Origin: Pectinatus haikarae
GTDB lineage: Bacteria > Bacillota > Negativicutes > Selenomonadales > Selenomonadaceae
Assembly: GCF_030813505.1 (NCBI RefSeq)
Contig: NZ_JAUSUE010000017.1
Length of the DNA stretch: 64,000 bases
Strand: one strand, 5' to 3'
The translations under genes were made by a program, and so were the position numbers. Shown here piece by piece: positions 54,086 through 63,136 of the stretch (positions within the stretch are counted from its first letter, which is position 1; the number at the start of each line of letters is the position of its first letter). A model generated the notes under the pieces. It worked only from the letters and a program-made list of their open reading frames with translations. It searched no databases and was not told the DNA's origin.

Positions 54086-54997
54086 ATGAAATATTATAAT
54101 GGCATTCATTCACTGATCGGAAAAACACCGCTCCTTAAGCTGAATAATTTGAACCTGCCGGAAAATGTCAATATTTTCGCCAAACTTGAATTTTGGAATC
54201 CGGGCGGCAGCGTGAAAGACCGCATTGGCGTCTTCATGCTCGAATCAATGGAAAAAAAGGGGAAAATCACTCCCGGAGCCACGATAGTAGAAGCTACCGC
54301 GGGAAATACAGGCATCGGCATAGCACTGGCTGCGCTCAACAAGAATTACAAAGTCATATTTGTCGTTCCCGATAAATTCTCAGCAGAAAAGCAATGCCTG
54401 ATGAAGGCGCTCGGCGCACAGATAATCAACACACCGCGTGAAGGCGGCATGCTTGGCGCGGCAAAAAAAGCGCAGGAAATAAAAGACAGTATCCCCGATG
54501 CCGTCTCCTTTGACCAATTTAATAATCTTGATAACACACAGGCACACTATGAAACCACCGGACCGGAAATTTACAGAGACCTGGATGCCGAGATAGATTA
54601 TTTTGTTGCCGGTGCAGGCAGCGGCGGCACATACAGCGGAGCATTGCGTTATTTAAAAGAAAAGAGACCAGCCATTAAAGGTATTCTTGCCGACCCTCTC
54701 GGTTCCACGCTTGGAGGCGGTGAACATAAGGACTACGATATTGAAGGAATCGGCAATGATTTTGTTCCCGCTACAATGGATATGAAACTTGTGGATAAAG
54801 TAATAAAGATATCCGATCAGGAATCACTGGAGTCAGTACGTTTACTGGCCCGGTACGAAGGCCTCTTTGTGGGAACATCATCCGGAGCGGCATTAGCTGC
54901 CGCACTCAAATTGGCCTTTACGATAAACAAGGGCAACATAGCAGTCATTTTTCCCGACCGCGGCGATCGCTATTTCAGCAAAAAAATATACGGATAG
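54086..54997 (+). CDS. mccA: Cysteine synthase family enzyme, probably MccA (cystathionine beta-synthase)
   Basis: A 303-residue fold-type II PLP enzyme. The PLP lysine is in NPGGSVKDRIG (about residue 45), EATAGNTGIGIALAA binds the substrate carboxylate, and GAGSGGTYSG holds the phosphate. The TAGNTGIG form, in place of TSGNTG, is what I associate with MccA-type enzymes that join O-acetylserine and homocysteine. Plain cysteine synthase (CysK) is the alternative. Couples with mccB. Confidence 0.83.
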   Translation: MKYYNGIHSLIGKTPLLKLNNLNLPENVNIFAKLEFWNPGGSVKDRIGVFMLESMEKKGKITPGATIVEATAGNTGIGIALAALNKNYKVIFVVPDKFSAEKQCLMKALGAQIINTPREGGMLGAAKKAQEIKDSIPDAVSFDQFNNLDNTQAHYETTGPEIYRDLDAEIDYFVAGAGSGGTYSGALRYLKEKRPAIKGILADPLGSTLGGGEHKDYDIEGIGNDFVPATMDMKLVDKVIKISDQESLESVRLLARYEGLFVGTSSGAALAAALKLAFTINKGNIAVIFPDRGDRYFSKKIYG

Positions 54998-55005
54998 GCG
55001 ATAAT

Positions 55006-55791
55006 ATGGCATTTATTGAAATTCACAATTTGGAAAAAAGCTTCAAGACAGACAATAAATCCTTTAGAGTCTTAAATAATATTAACCTGAGCATAGATAA
55101 AGGCGATATTTTTGGAATTGCCGGATTCAGCGGTGCTGGCAAATCGACCTTAATAAGATGCCTCAACAGACTTGAAGAGCCAGACAGCGGCACTGTAATC
55201 ATAAACGGCAGGGAAATAACGTCACTTTCCTCAAGTCAGCTGAAAAAAGAACGGCGCAGCATTGGAATGATATTCCAGGCATTTAATCTGTTTGACAGCA
55301 AAACTGTAGCAGAAAATATTGCATATCCGCTGCATATAGAAAAATTTAAAAGTTCGACCATCAATGCGCGTGTCAGCGAGCTTTTACAGCTGGTAAATCT
55401 GGAGCATCGCTCCAATGCTTATCCCGGAGCCCTTTCGGGAGGAGAAAAGCAGAGAGTGGGCATTGCCCGGGCAATCGCCAATGAACCAAAAGTATTGTTA
55501 AGCGATGAGGCGACCAGCTCACTTGATCCACAGACTACTTTTTCCATATTGGAACTATTGCAGAAAATAAATAAAAAACTGGATCTGACAATTATTCTTA
55601 TAACCCATGAGCTGTCGGTAATTCAATATATATGCAACAGAATGGCTATTCTTGAAGCGGGAAAAATTGCAGAATACGGTGATACTAAAAACGTCTTTAG
55701 TGCCCCTTCAAGTGAAACACTGCAAATGTTTATGAAAGTTCATCATCAATTTCAGCAGCAGTCATTATTTGTGGAGGGAGCGGGAATATGA
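55006..55791 (+). CDS. metN: Methionine-type ABC importer ATPase (MetN)
   Basis: A 261-residue ATPase with GFSGAGKST, signature LSGGEKQR, Walker B LLSDEATSSLDP and switch HELSV, the MetN pattern. It is shorter than the classic form of about 340 residues and lacks the C-terminal methionine-sensing domain, so feedback inhibition by methionine may be missing. Stop overlaps the metI start. Confidence 0.9.
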   Translation: MAFIEIHNLEKSFKTDNKSFRVLNNINLSIDKGDIFGIAGFSGAGKSTLIRCLNRLEEPDSGTVIINGREITSLSSSQLKKERRSIGMIFQAFNLFDSKTVAENIAYPLHIEKFKSSTINARVSELLQLVNLEHRSNAYPGALSGGEKQRVGIARAIANEPKVLLSDEATSSLDPQTTFSILELLQKINKKLDLTIILITHELSVIQYICNRMAILEAGKIAEYGDTKNVFSAPSSETLQMFMKVHHQFQQQSLFVEGAGI

Positions 55792-56498
55792 GTCTGCGAA
55801 CGCATTCACTGTATGAAGTATTGGTAAGTGCATTCGGACCGGATGTCTGGAAAATGATTATACCGGCCATCGGTGACACCTTATATATGGTGTTCTGGGC
55901 AGCTGTATTTACTTTGATAATAGGAATTTGTCTGGGATTTATTTTGACAATAACGGCTGATGACGGACTGCTGCCGCTGCCTCTGCCGCATCGCGTGCTT
56001 GGTGCTGTTATAAACGGATTGCGGTCTCTGCCGGAAATAATCATGATCATATTGATGCTGCCTATAGCCAGAGTGATCGTTGGTAAATCCTATGGTACAA
56101 ATGCCTGCATAATAGCATTAGTTGCAAGCTGTGTCCCAATGTATGCGCGATTGGTGCAGGGAGCACTTGCGGAACTTTCCAAGGGAAAGATAGAAGCAGC
56201 CAAGGCGATGGGCAGCGGTATATGGAGAATAATCTTCAGCGTGATGCTGCCAGAATCAGTTCCCACACTGATACATTCCTTCACTGTGGCGCTGGTGTCA
56301 ATAATTTCAATGACAGCACTGGCAGGAAGCTTTGGTGCCGGCGGACTAGGCGATATTGCCGTACGATACGGATTCAACAGATTTCAGCATGATGTGCTGA
56401 TCGCCACAGTGACTGCTCTTGTGCTCATAGTTCAGGCGGTTCAATTCATAGGGGATTTATTGGCTCATATGATATTGAGAAAAAGACATATGCTTTAA
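55788..56498 (+). CDS. metI: Methionine-type ABC importer permease (MetI)
   Basis: A 236-residue permease with about five helices and the coupling part EAAKAMGSGIWRIIFSVMLPES. The segment MTALAGSFGAGGLGDIAVRYG near the end is typical of MetI. It overlaps metN by 4 nt. Confidence 0.9.
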   Translation: MSLRTHSLYEVLVSAFGPDVWKMIIPAIGDTLYMVFWAAVFTLIIGICLGFILTITADDGLLPLPLPHRVLGAVINGLRSLPEIIMIILMLPIARVIVGKSYGTNACIIALVASCVPMYARLVQGALAELSKGKIEAAKAMGSGIWRIIFSVMLPESVPTLIHSFTVALVSIISMTALAGSFGAGGLGDIAVRYGFNRFQHDVLIATVTALVLIVQAVQFIGDLLAHMILRKRHML

Positions 56499-56526
56499 AG
56501 ACATATGCTTTAATGGGGGAATATGA

Positions 56527-57345
56527 ATGAAAAAAATTATTGCAGCCTTATTGTCGGGCATGTTTATTATACTAACCGCAGGCTGTTCAAATTCCAATGC
56601 CACACAGACATCCGGACAAACAGATGGAAAAAAACTGACCATACTGGCCGATCTCGTACCGCACAGTGAGCTGCTTGAGTTTGTTAAACCAAAGTTAGCG
56701 CAGAAAGGTATTGATTTGGAAATAATTTCGGCAGCATCGGACGGGACCTGGAATTCTCGAGTAGAAAGCGGTGAAGTCGACGCCAATTTCAATCAGCATT
56801 ATCCGTATTTAAAGGAATGGAATGAAAAAAACAACGGGCACGTGGTAAATGCCGGAAATATCCATGTAGAACCGATAGCAGCATACTCGGTAAAATATAA
56901 ACAGCTGAGTGAAATACCCGATAATGCATCAATCGTTATCCCCAACGACGCCACCAACGAATATCGGGCACTTAAAATATTGGAACAGGCCGGCTTCATT
57001 AAGCTCCGACCTGATCTTGACTCACTCCGGGCCAGCCTTACCGATGTATCGCAGTATGTAAAACCCGTTTCGATAAAAGAAATTGATTCGGCGCAGATAA
57101 TAAACATGTCGGAAGATTTTGACATTTATATAACAAATACCAATAAAATTTTAGAGGCAGGCATAGATCCGACAACTAATTTATTCCGTGAGGACGGCAA
57201 TTCACCCTATGCCAATATCATCGCAGTAAAATCAGGACGGGAAAACGATTCGGCTATACAGGAACTTGTAAAAGAGCTGCGTTCAGACGATACAAAAAAT
57301 TTTATAAAGGAAAAATATAAGGGTGCAGTTATTCCAGCAGCATGA
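56527..57345 (+). CDS. metQ: Methionine-type binding lipoprotein (MetQ)
   Basis: A 272-residue NlpA/MetQ-family lipoprotein with lipobox LTAGC. VDANFNQHYPYLKEWN and IVIPNDATNEYRALKILEQAG are family segments. With metN and metI it forms a complete importer for methionine or a related thioether. D3 starts 21 nt behind it. Confidence 0.92.
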   Translation: MKKIIAALLSGMFIILTAGCSNSNATQTSGQTDGKKLTILADLVPHSELLEFVKPKLAQKGIDLEIISAASDGTWNSRVESGEVDANFNQHYPYLKEWNEKNNGHVVNAGNIHVEPIAAYSVKYKQLSEIPDNASIVIPNDATNEYRALKILEQAGFIKLRPDLDSLRASLTDVSQYVKPVSIKEIDSAQIINMSEDFDIYITNTNKILEAGIDPTTNLFREDGNSPYANIIAVKSGRENDSAIQELVKELRSDDTKNFIKEKYKGAVIPAA

Positions 57346-57366
57346 CAGTAAAAGGAGGTTCGGCAA

Positions 57367-58881
57367 ATGCAAAAAAAAATTAATCTTGATATTTCGGAAG
57401 TGCAGCCGCGCGAACAACGGCTCGGAACGATCATTGCCTGGGACGGCGACATTGAAGAGCTGCACCGTCAATCCAATTTTGCGGGCAGAGCAGCAGGCTG
57501 CGGCAGCGGCAAGGGCTGCCGTTTATGTGAATTACAGGGTCCATTTTCGCAGGGATCGGTTTGCAGTGAACAGATGGTTGAATGTCAGGCCGGCAATGTC
57601 CGTGACGCCGTTTTAATACAGCATGCCCCTATCGGCTGCGGTGCCGGACAGGTGCCGTATAATTCCATCTACCGCAACGGCCTTGCGATGCGCGGCCATA
57701 AAGTAGAAAATATACGAATAATAAACACCAATCTTGGCGAAGACGATGTAGTATTCGGTGCCGCTGACAAATTACGCAGCGCCATTGATTCCGCATGGAC
57801 GCGCTATGAACCCAAAGCCATATTCATCGCTACATCATGCGCGACCGGTATTATCGGTGAAGATGTCGAAAGTATTGCCCGGGAAAAGCAGGAGGAAATC
57901 GGTGTGCCGATCATACCAATGGCCTGCGAGGGATTTCGCTCAAAACACTGGAGTACAGGTTTTGACGCCACACAGCATGGCATTCTGCGGCAGCTCGTCC
58001 GCAAAAACCCTAAAAAGCAGGAAGACTTGGTCAACGTAATAAATTTATGGGGTTCCGACGTGTTTACGCCGATGCTGGCAAATTTGAATCTAAGAGTCAA
58101 CTATGTTATCGATCTGGCATCTGTCGAAGATCTGGCGAAAATGTCGGAGGCTGCAGCAACTGTAGGATTTTGCTATACCCTATCCTCCTATCTGGCCGCT
58201 GCGCTGGAACAGCATTTTGGTGTACCGGAAGTCAAGGCACCGATGCCCTATGGCTTTGCCGGTACAGACGCCTGGCTGCGTGAACTGGCACGCGTGACCC
58301 ACAGGGAAGAATTGGCCGAAAAATATATTGAAAATGAGCATAAAAGAGTCCTTCCCCGCATTGCGGAGCTGAAAGAAAAACTAAAAGGTATAAAAGGCTA
58401 TGTAGCGACAGGCTCCGCATATTCTCACGGCCTGATACAGGTACTGCGTGAATTGGATGTCGAGGTAAACGGCTCTCTGGTTTTCCACCACGACCCTGTT
58501 TATGACAGCGGTGATGAGAAAGAAGATTCCCTGGGCCATCTGCTGAAAAATTATGGAAATGTCGAAAATTTTCATGTCAGCAACCGCCAGCAATATCAAT
58601 TATATGCTTTTTTACAAAAAGTCCATCCCGATTTTATGCTCATCAGACATAACGGTCTAGCTCCTCTTGCCTCAAGGCTTGGCATTCCGGCGGCTCCTCT
58701 GGGGGACGAACATATTGCTATAGGCTATCAGGGAATAATCAATCTGGGGGAAACTATTCTGGATATACTGGCCCGCAAAAAATTTCATAACAGTATCAAG
58801 GCTCATGTTAAGCTTCCGTATACAGATTGGTGGATAAAACAAAAAGATCCGTATATTCTGGCACGACAAAACAAAATATGA
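57367..58881 (+). CDS. Nitrogenase-like NifD-type subunit D3
   Basis: A 504-residue alpha homologue with an extra N-terminal cysteine group (Cys45, 51, 54 in AAGCGSGKGCRLC) and the P-cluster positions Cys66, Cys91 (HAPIGCG) and Cys158 (TSCATGIIGED). Near the C-terminus it has LGDEHIAIGYQG, where a His could contact the cofactor, though not in the NifD position. With K3 directly behind it forms a likely MarDK-type reductase. AGGAGG before the ATG. Confidence 0.86.
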   Translation: MQKKINLDISEVQPREQRLGTIIAWDGDIEELHRQSNFAGRAAGCGSGKGCRLCELQGPFSQGSVCSEQMVECQAGNVRDAVLIQHAPIGCGAGQVPYNSIYRNGLAMRGHKVENIRIINTNLGEDDVVFGAADKLRSAIDSAWTRYEPKAIFIATSCATGIIGEDVESIAREKQEEIGVPIIPMACEGFRSKHWSTGFDATQHGILRQLVRKNPKKQEDLVNVINLWGSDVFTPMLANLNLRVNYVIDLASVEDLAKMSEAAATVGFCYTLSSYLAAALEQHFGVPEVKAPMPYGFAGTDAWLRELARVTHREELAEKYIENEHKRVLPRIAELKEKLKGIKGYVATGSAYSHGLIQVLRELDVEVNGSLVFHHDPVYDSGDEKEDSLGHLLKNYGNVENFHVSNRQQYQLYAFLQKVHPDFMLIRHNGLAPLASRLGIPAAPLGDEHIAIGYQGIINLGETILDILARKKFHNSIKAHVKLPYTDWWIKQKDPYILARQNKI

Positions 58882-58905
58882 TTTCCACAATAGAGAGGTT
58901 TAAAT

Positions 58906-60264
58906 ATGGATATATGCAAAAATAAAAAAAACAATTCCATCAATCAGGTCCGTTACGGCTGCGCTCTGGGCGCCTTTCATTCCGTTTCGGCTATCCCCGG
59001 GGCCATGCCGATCGCTCACTGCGGTCCCGGTTGTGTTGACAAGCAGTACATGAGCCTCGGCTTTTACAACGGCTTTCAGGGCGGCGGCTATTCCGGCGGT
59101 GCAGTCATTCCCAGCACCAATCTGCAGGAAAATGATGTTGTTTTCGGCGGAGCCAAACGCCTGCAGGAATTGATCGAAGCCAGTCTCAAAATCCTCAAAG
59201 CTGATCTGTTCGTTGTATTAAACGGCTGTATTGGTGAGCTGGTCGGTGATGATGTGGGTGCCGTAGTCGACCAATTTCAAAAGCAAGGCATTCCTATCGT
59301 AAACGCAGAAACAGGAGGCTTCAAGGGCAATAATTTTATTGGTCATGAAATAGTAGTGAAGGCAATAATCGAGCAGTTCGTTGATAAATACACGACGGCG
59401 CATTCCCAAAAGCAAAAAGGTCTTATAAACGTGTGGTCAGAACTTCCCTTCCAAAATACTTTTTGGCGGGGAGATCTTGCCGAATTAAAAAGAATTCTTC
59501 AGGGAGCAGGCTTCCGTGTAAACATTCTTTTCGGCAACAATTCTGAAGGCGTAGAAGAATGGAAAAACATACCAAAAGCCCAGTTTAATTTGGTAATTTC
59601 TCCATGGCTGGGCCTTTCTACCGCAAAATATCTGGAGGAAAAATATGATCAACCATACCTGCATATTCCCGTTTTACCCATAGGTGCCGATCAGACTGCC
59701 GAATTTCTCCGAAAAGTAGTAAATTTTGCAGATCATAATAAACAAAAAGCGGAAGAATTCATTGCTGCTGAAGAAAAGGAATACTACTACTATCTGGAAC
59801 ATTTTACAGACTTTTATGCGGAATACTGGTGGGGGCTGCCTTCTTCCTATGCGGTTATCGGTGACAGTGCCTATAATCTGGCTATAAATAAATTTCTGGT
59901 AAAACAGCTGGGACTGATTCCGGCAAAGCAAATTATTACAGATAATCCGCCTGAACGATACCGCCCGGCTATCAGTGCGGAGTATCAAAAACTGGATACC
60001 GATGTTTCTGCAGAGGTAGTTTTTCTGGAAGATGGCTATGAAATCAACGCGTTATTGGAAAATGTAAACTACGGCCACCGTCCGCCTATAATATTCGGCA
60101 CTACATGGGAACGTGATACAACAAAAAAACTGGGCGGCAGCATAGTAGAAGTGGGATTTCCTGCATCCTATGAAGTTGTTCTGAATAAAAAATATGTCGG
60201 TTACCGAGGTGCTCTCAGCCTTTTAGAAAAAATATTCACTACTGTTATAAGCAAATCGGCATAA
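58906..60264 (+). CDS. Nitrogenase-like NifK-type subunit K3
   Basis: A 452-residue beta homologue with cysteines in VRYGCALGAF, HCGPGCVDKQ (with one extra Cys) and LNGCIGELVGDD. The Gly-rich loop GFQGGGYSGGA is shared with K2. It follows D3 by 24 nt and is 20 nt ahead of D4. Confidence 0.87.
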   Translation: MDICKNKKNNSINQVRYGCALGAFHSVSAIPGAMPIAHCGPGCVDKQYMSLGFYNGFQGGGYSGGAVIPSTNLQENDVVFGGAKRLQELIEASLKILKADLFVVLNGCIGELVGDDVGAVVDQFQKQGIPIVNAETGGFKGNNFIGHEIVVKAIIEQFVDKYTTAHSQKQKGLINVWSELPFQNTFWRGDLAELKRILQGAGFRVNILFGNNSEGVEEWKNIPKAQFNLVISPWLGLSTAKYLEEKYDQPYLHIPVLPIGADQTAEFLRKVVNFADHNKQKAEEFIAAEEKEYYYYLEHFTDFYAEYWWGLPSSYAVIGDSAYNLAINKFLVKQLGLIPAKQIITDNPPERYRPAISAEYQKLDTDVSAEVVFLEDGYEINALLENVNYGHRPPIIFGTTWERDTTKKLGGSIVEVGFPASYEVVLNKKYVGYRGALSLLEKIFTTVISKSA

Positions 60265-60283
60265 ATGCGGGGGAGAGCTTGAC

Positions 60284-61756
60284 ATGAAAAAAATAAATCT
60301 TAATATGCCGGAAGTTGAAGTCAGGGAAAATCGTCTCGGCTCCATAACGGGCTTTCAGGGAAATGCGGAAGAACTGGTAAAATGCTCCGGCAGCGGTAAG
60401 TTATGCGATCAAAAACGGTCATTCAGCCAATGCTTAGACTGCTCTATAAGCAAGGCGGCATGTATGGTGACATTGATACAGGATGCCGCGGTCATCTGCC
60501 ACGGTCCTGTCGGCTGCGCTTCCTGTCTGCATGAATTTGCCTTCACCTACCGAGTAAATGCGCCATTGCGCAATGTGGCCCGCCCCACTCAGCGAAGGAT
60601 ATTTTCTACAAATATAGGTGAAGAAGAAACAGTATACGGGGGCGGCGACAAGCTGGCCGAATCAATCAGAAGTGTATATAAAAGAACACAGGCAAAGGCA
60701 ATTTTTGTCCTGTCTACCTGTGCCGCAGCCATCATAGGCGATGATATAGAAAGTGTGACTGATGAGGCAGAAAAAGAACTCGGCATCCCAATTATAGCTA
60801 TTTTTTGTGAGGGTTTCCGTTCAAAAGTATGGACCAGCGGTTTCGATGCCGGCTATCACGGCATAGCGCGCAAATTAATAAAACCGGCGGAGGTGCACAG
60901 AAAAGATGTCATCAATGTCATCAATTTCTGGGGAAGCGATGTATTTACACAATGGTTTGCCGCTTTTGGCGCAAAACCAAACTATATAACACCCTATTCG
61001 ACGATAGACAGCCTTTCCCATTCCTCCGAAGCAGCTGTCACCATCCAAGCCTGCCCCACACTGGGTTCTTATCTCGGCGCAGCATTGGAACAGGAATTTG
61101 GTGTTCCTGAACTTAAAACACCACCTCCTTATGGCGTAGCACAAACTGACAGATGGTTCCGTGAACTGGGAAGGATCCTAGGAAAGGAAGAAATTGCCGA
61201 GCAGCTTATAGTGCAAAAAAAAGCAGAATATCTGCCGCAGCTGGAAAAAATAAGAGAAAAATTAAAAGGCAAGCTTGCTTATGTTACCGCCGGTGCGGCA
61301 CACGGCCATGCTTTGCTTTCTGTATTGAGAGAATTAGGGTTGAGAGCTGTAGGGGCGGCAATATTTCATCACGATCCCGTCTATGACAGCAATACTGATG
61401 AAGCTGATGCCCTGGCGCAGACTGTGCGCGATTATGGCAACATTCCAAACTACAATGTCTGTGATAAACAGGAATTTGAGCTTGTGAATATGCTGCATCA
61501 TTTAAAACCGGATGTATTGCTGGCCAGACACGGCGGTATGACACTCTGGGGCGCAAAGTTCGGCATACCGTCGCTGCTTATAGGTGATGAGCATTTCAGT
61601 ATGGGTTATGAAGGGCTTATCAGATACGGGAACCGACTCATAGAGGTTATCGAAAATGATGAGTTTGTAAAGAATCTCGAAAAACATACGATCAATCCTT
61701 ATACAAGCTGGTGGCTGGAACAAAAACCATATACATTTTTAAAGGGAGAGGGATAA
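60284..61756 (+). CDS. Nitrogenase-like NifD-type subunit D4
   Basis: A 490-residue alpha homologue, the most divergent on this strand. N-terminal cysteines are at 34, 41, 50, 53 and 60, then Cys72, Cys78 and Cys81 (CHGPVGCASC) and Cys146 (STCAAAIIGDD). It has IGDEHFSMGYEG near the C-terminus, as in D3. The AAA replacing ATG or ASG in the second motif sets it apart. Pairs with K4, 3 nt downstream. Confidence 0.86.
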   Translation: MKKINLNMPEVEVRENRLGSITGFQGNAEELVKCSGSGKLCDQKRSFSQCLDCSISKAACMVTLIQDAAVICHGPVGCASCLHEFAFTYRVNAPLRNVARPTQRRIFSTNIGEEETVYGGGDKLAESIRSVYKRTQAKAIFVLSTCAAAIIGDDIESVTDEAEKELGIPIIAIFCEGFRSKVWTSGFDAGYHGIARKLIKPAEVHRKDVINVINFWGSDVFTQWFAAFGAKPNYITPYSTIDSLSHSSEAAVTIQACPTLGSYLGAALEQEFGVPELKTPPPYGVAQTDRWFRELGRILGKEEIAEQLIVQKKAEYLPQLEKIREKLKGKLAYVTAGAAHGHALLSVLRELGLRAVGAAIFHHDPVYDSNTDEADALAQTVRDYGNIPNYNVCDKQEFELVNMLHHLKPDVLLARHGGMTLWGAKFGIPSLLIGDEHFSMGYEGLIRYGNRLIEVIENDEFVKNLEKHTINPYTSWWLEQKPYTFLKGEG

Positions 61757-61759
61757 TGG

Positions 61760-63100
61760 ATGGCAGGCAAGATGATTGAACAAGAGCGCTACACCTGTGC
61801 TATAGGCGCACTGCAAAGTGTGGTTGCAATACCTAAAGCGCTGCCGATACTGCATTCCGGTCCCGGCTGCGGTATGATGGTCAGAGGTTTCTTTGAACGT
61901 TCTACGGGATATGCCGGAGGAAGCACCTCTCCGTGTACTAATTTCAGTGAAAGCGAAGTTGTTTTCGGCGGAATTGAGAAGCTCCGCAAAATAATCGCCA
62001 ACTCTTATAAGATACTGAACAGTGATCTGCAGGTTATTTTGACCGGCTGCACGGCTGGCATCGTAGGTGATGATATAGACAGCCTTGCCGATGAATTCCG
62101 TGAAGCGGGCCGGCCAATAGTTACAGTGGAAACAGCAGGTTTCAAAAGCAATAATTTTGTGGCGCACAGCGATGTGGTAAAGGCAATAATCGATCAGTAT
62201 ACAAATATATTCGTTAACGACAATCCTGTGAGAAGCGAAAAGAAGACAATCAACCTATTTGCCTCAATACCCTATCAGGATCAATTTTGGAAAGGCAATC
62301 TCAGGACTTACAAATATCTTCTGGAACAGCTGGGATTCAAAGTACATGTCTTATTCGGACCTGAATCAGACGGCGTTGCGGAATGGCAACAGATACCGCG
62401 GGCAAATTTTAATGTGCTTATCTCACCCTGGTACGGACAAAGCATTGTTGAACACCTCGAAAATATATATGAACAGCCATTCTTCAAATTTCCCCATATA
62501 CCGATAGGAGCAAATGAAACAGAAAAATTTCTGCACGGTGTCCTGAAATTTGCGGAAGGACTGAATGTTCGGCTGGACTATCCTAAAGCAGAAAATTTTA
62601 TAAAACGCGCGAGCGCGGCATATTACGAAGAGCTTGATAATTTGGCAACATTTTTGCTGGAATTCCGTTATGGACTGCCGAGTTATGTTCATATTATCCA
62701 TGACGCAGGATATGTCACCGGTCTGGCAAAATTCTTGCTGCACGAAACGGGCATCGTTCCTAAAGAACAATTCATAGTCGACAATACCCCGGAAAAATTT
62801 CAACAAAGCATACGCGAAGATCTGCAAAGCATATCGGCAAAAAAAATTGTTCCTCTGACTTTTGAACCGGATGCGGGGAAAGTCCAGGATATTGTCAGAA
62901 ATATTGTGCATGAAGGCAGAGGGCTTCTTATCGGCAGCGGCTGGGATAAGGAATTGTCCCGGGAAAAAGGATTTGATTTTATATCCGCCTCCGTACCGTC
63001 ACCTTATCGGCTGGTTTTAAGTACGGGGTACGCAGGTTTTCACGGCGGCCTCAGAGTAATGGAAGACATATTCAATACCGTCCTGGCAAGTTACAGATAA
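61760..63100 (+). CDS. Nitrogenase-like NifK-type subunit K4
   Basis: A 446-residue beta homologue with cysteines in ERYTCAIGAL, HSGPGCGMM and LTGCTAGIVGDD. The Gly-rich loop of K2 and K3 is shortened to GYAGGSTSPC, with an added cysteine. Start ATG at 61760 behind GGGAGAGGG. Last reductase gene before metY. Confidence 0.87.
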   Translation: MAGKMIEQERYTCAIGALQSVVAIPKALPILHSGPGCGMMVRGFFERSTGYAGGSTSPCTNFSESEVVFGGIEKLRKIIANSYKILNSDLQVILTGCTAGIVGDDIDSLADEFREAGRPIVTVETAGFKSNNFVAHSDVVKAIIDQYTNIFVNDNPVRSEKKTINLFASIPYQDQFWKGNLRTYKYLLEQLGFKVHVLFGPESDGVAEWQQIPRANFNVLISPWYGQSIVEHLENIYEQPFFKFPHIPIGANETEKFLHGVLKFAEGLNVRLDYPKAENFIKRASAAYYEELDNLATFLLEFRYGLPSYVHIIHDAGYVTGLAKFLLHETGIVPKEQFIVDNTPEKFQQSIREDLQSISAKKIVPLTFEPDAGKVQDIVRNIVHEGRGLLIGSGWDKELSREKGFDFISASVPSPYRLVLSTGYAGFHGGLRVMEDIFNTVLASYR

Positions 63101-63136
63101 TGATATAAAGCTCATCATTTAAAGGAGATGTTTAAT

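Noticed and set aside
35949..63100. The island as a nitrogen-fixation (nif) cluster
   Set aside because: No recognisable NifE/N, NifV or Mo genes, the NifD cofactor His region is changed in all D proteins, and the neighbours are sulfur genes. A Mar-like or new organosulfur role fits better.
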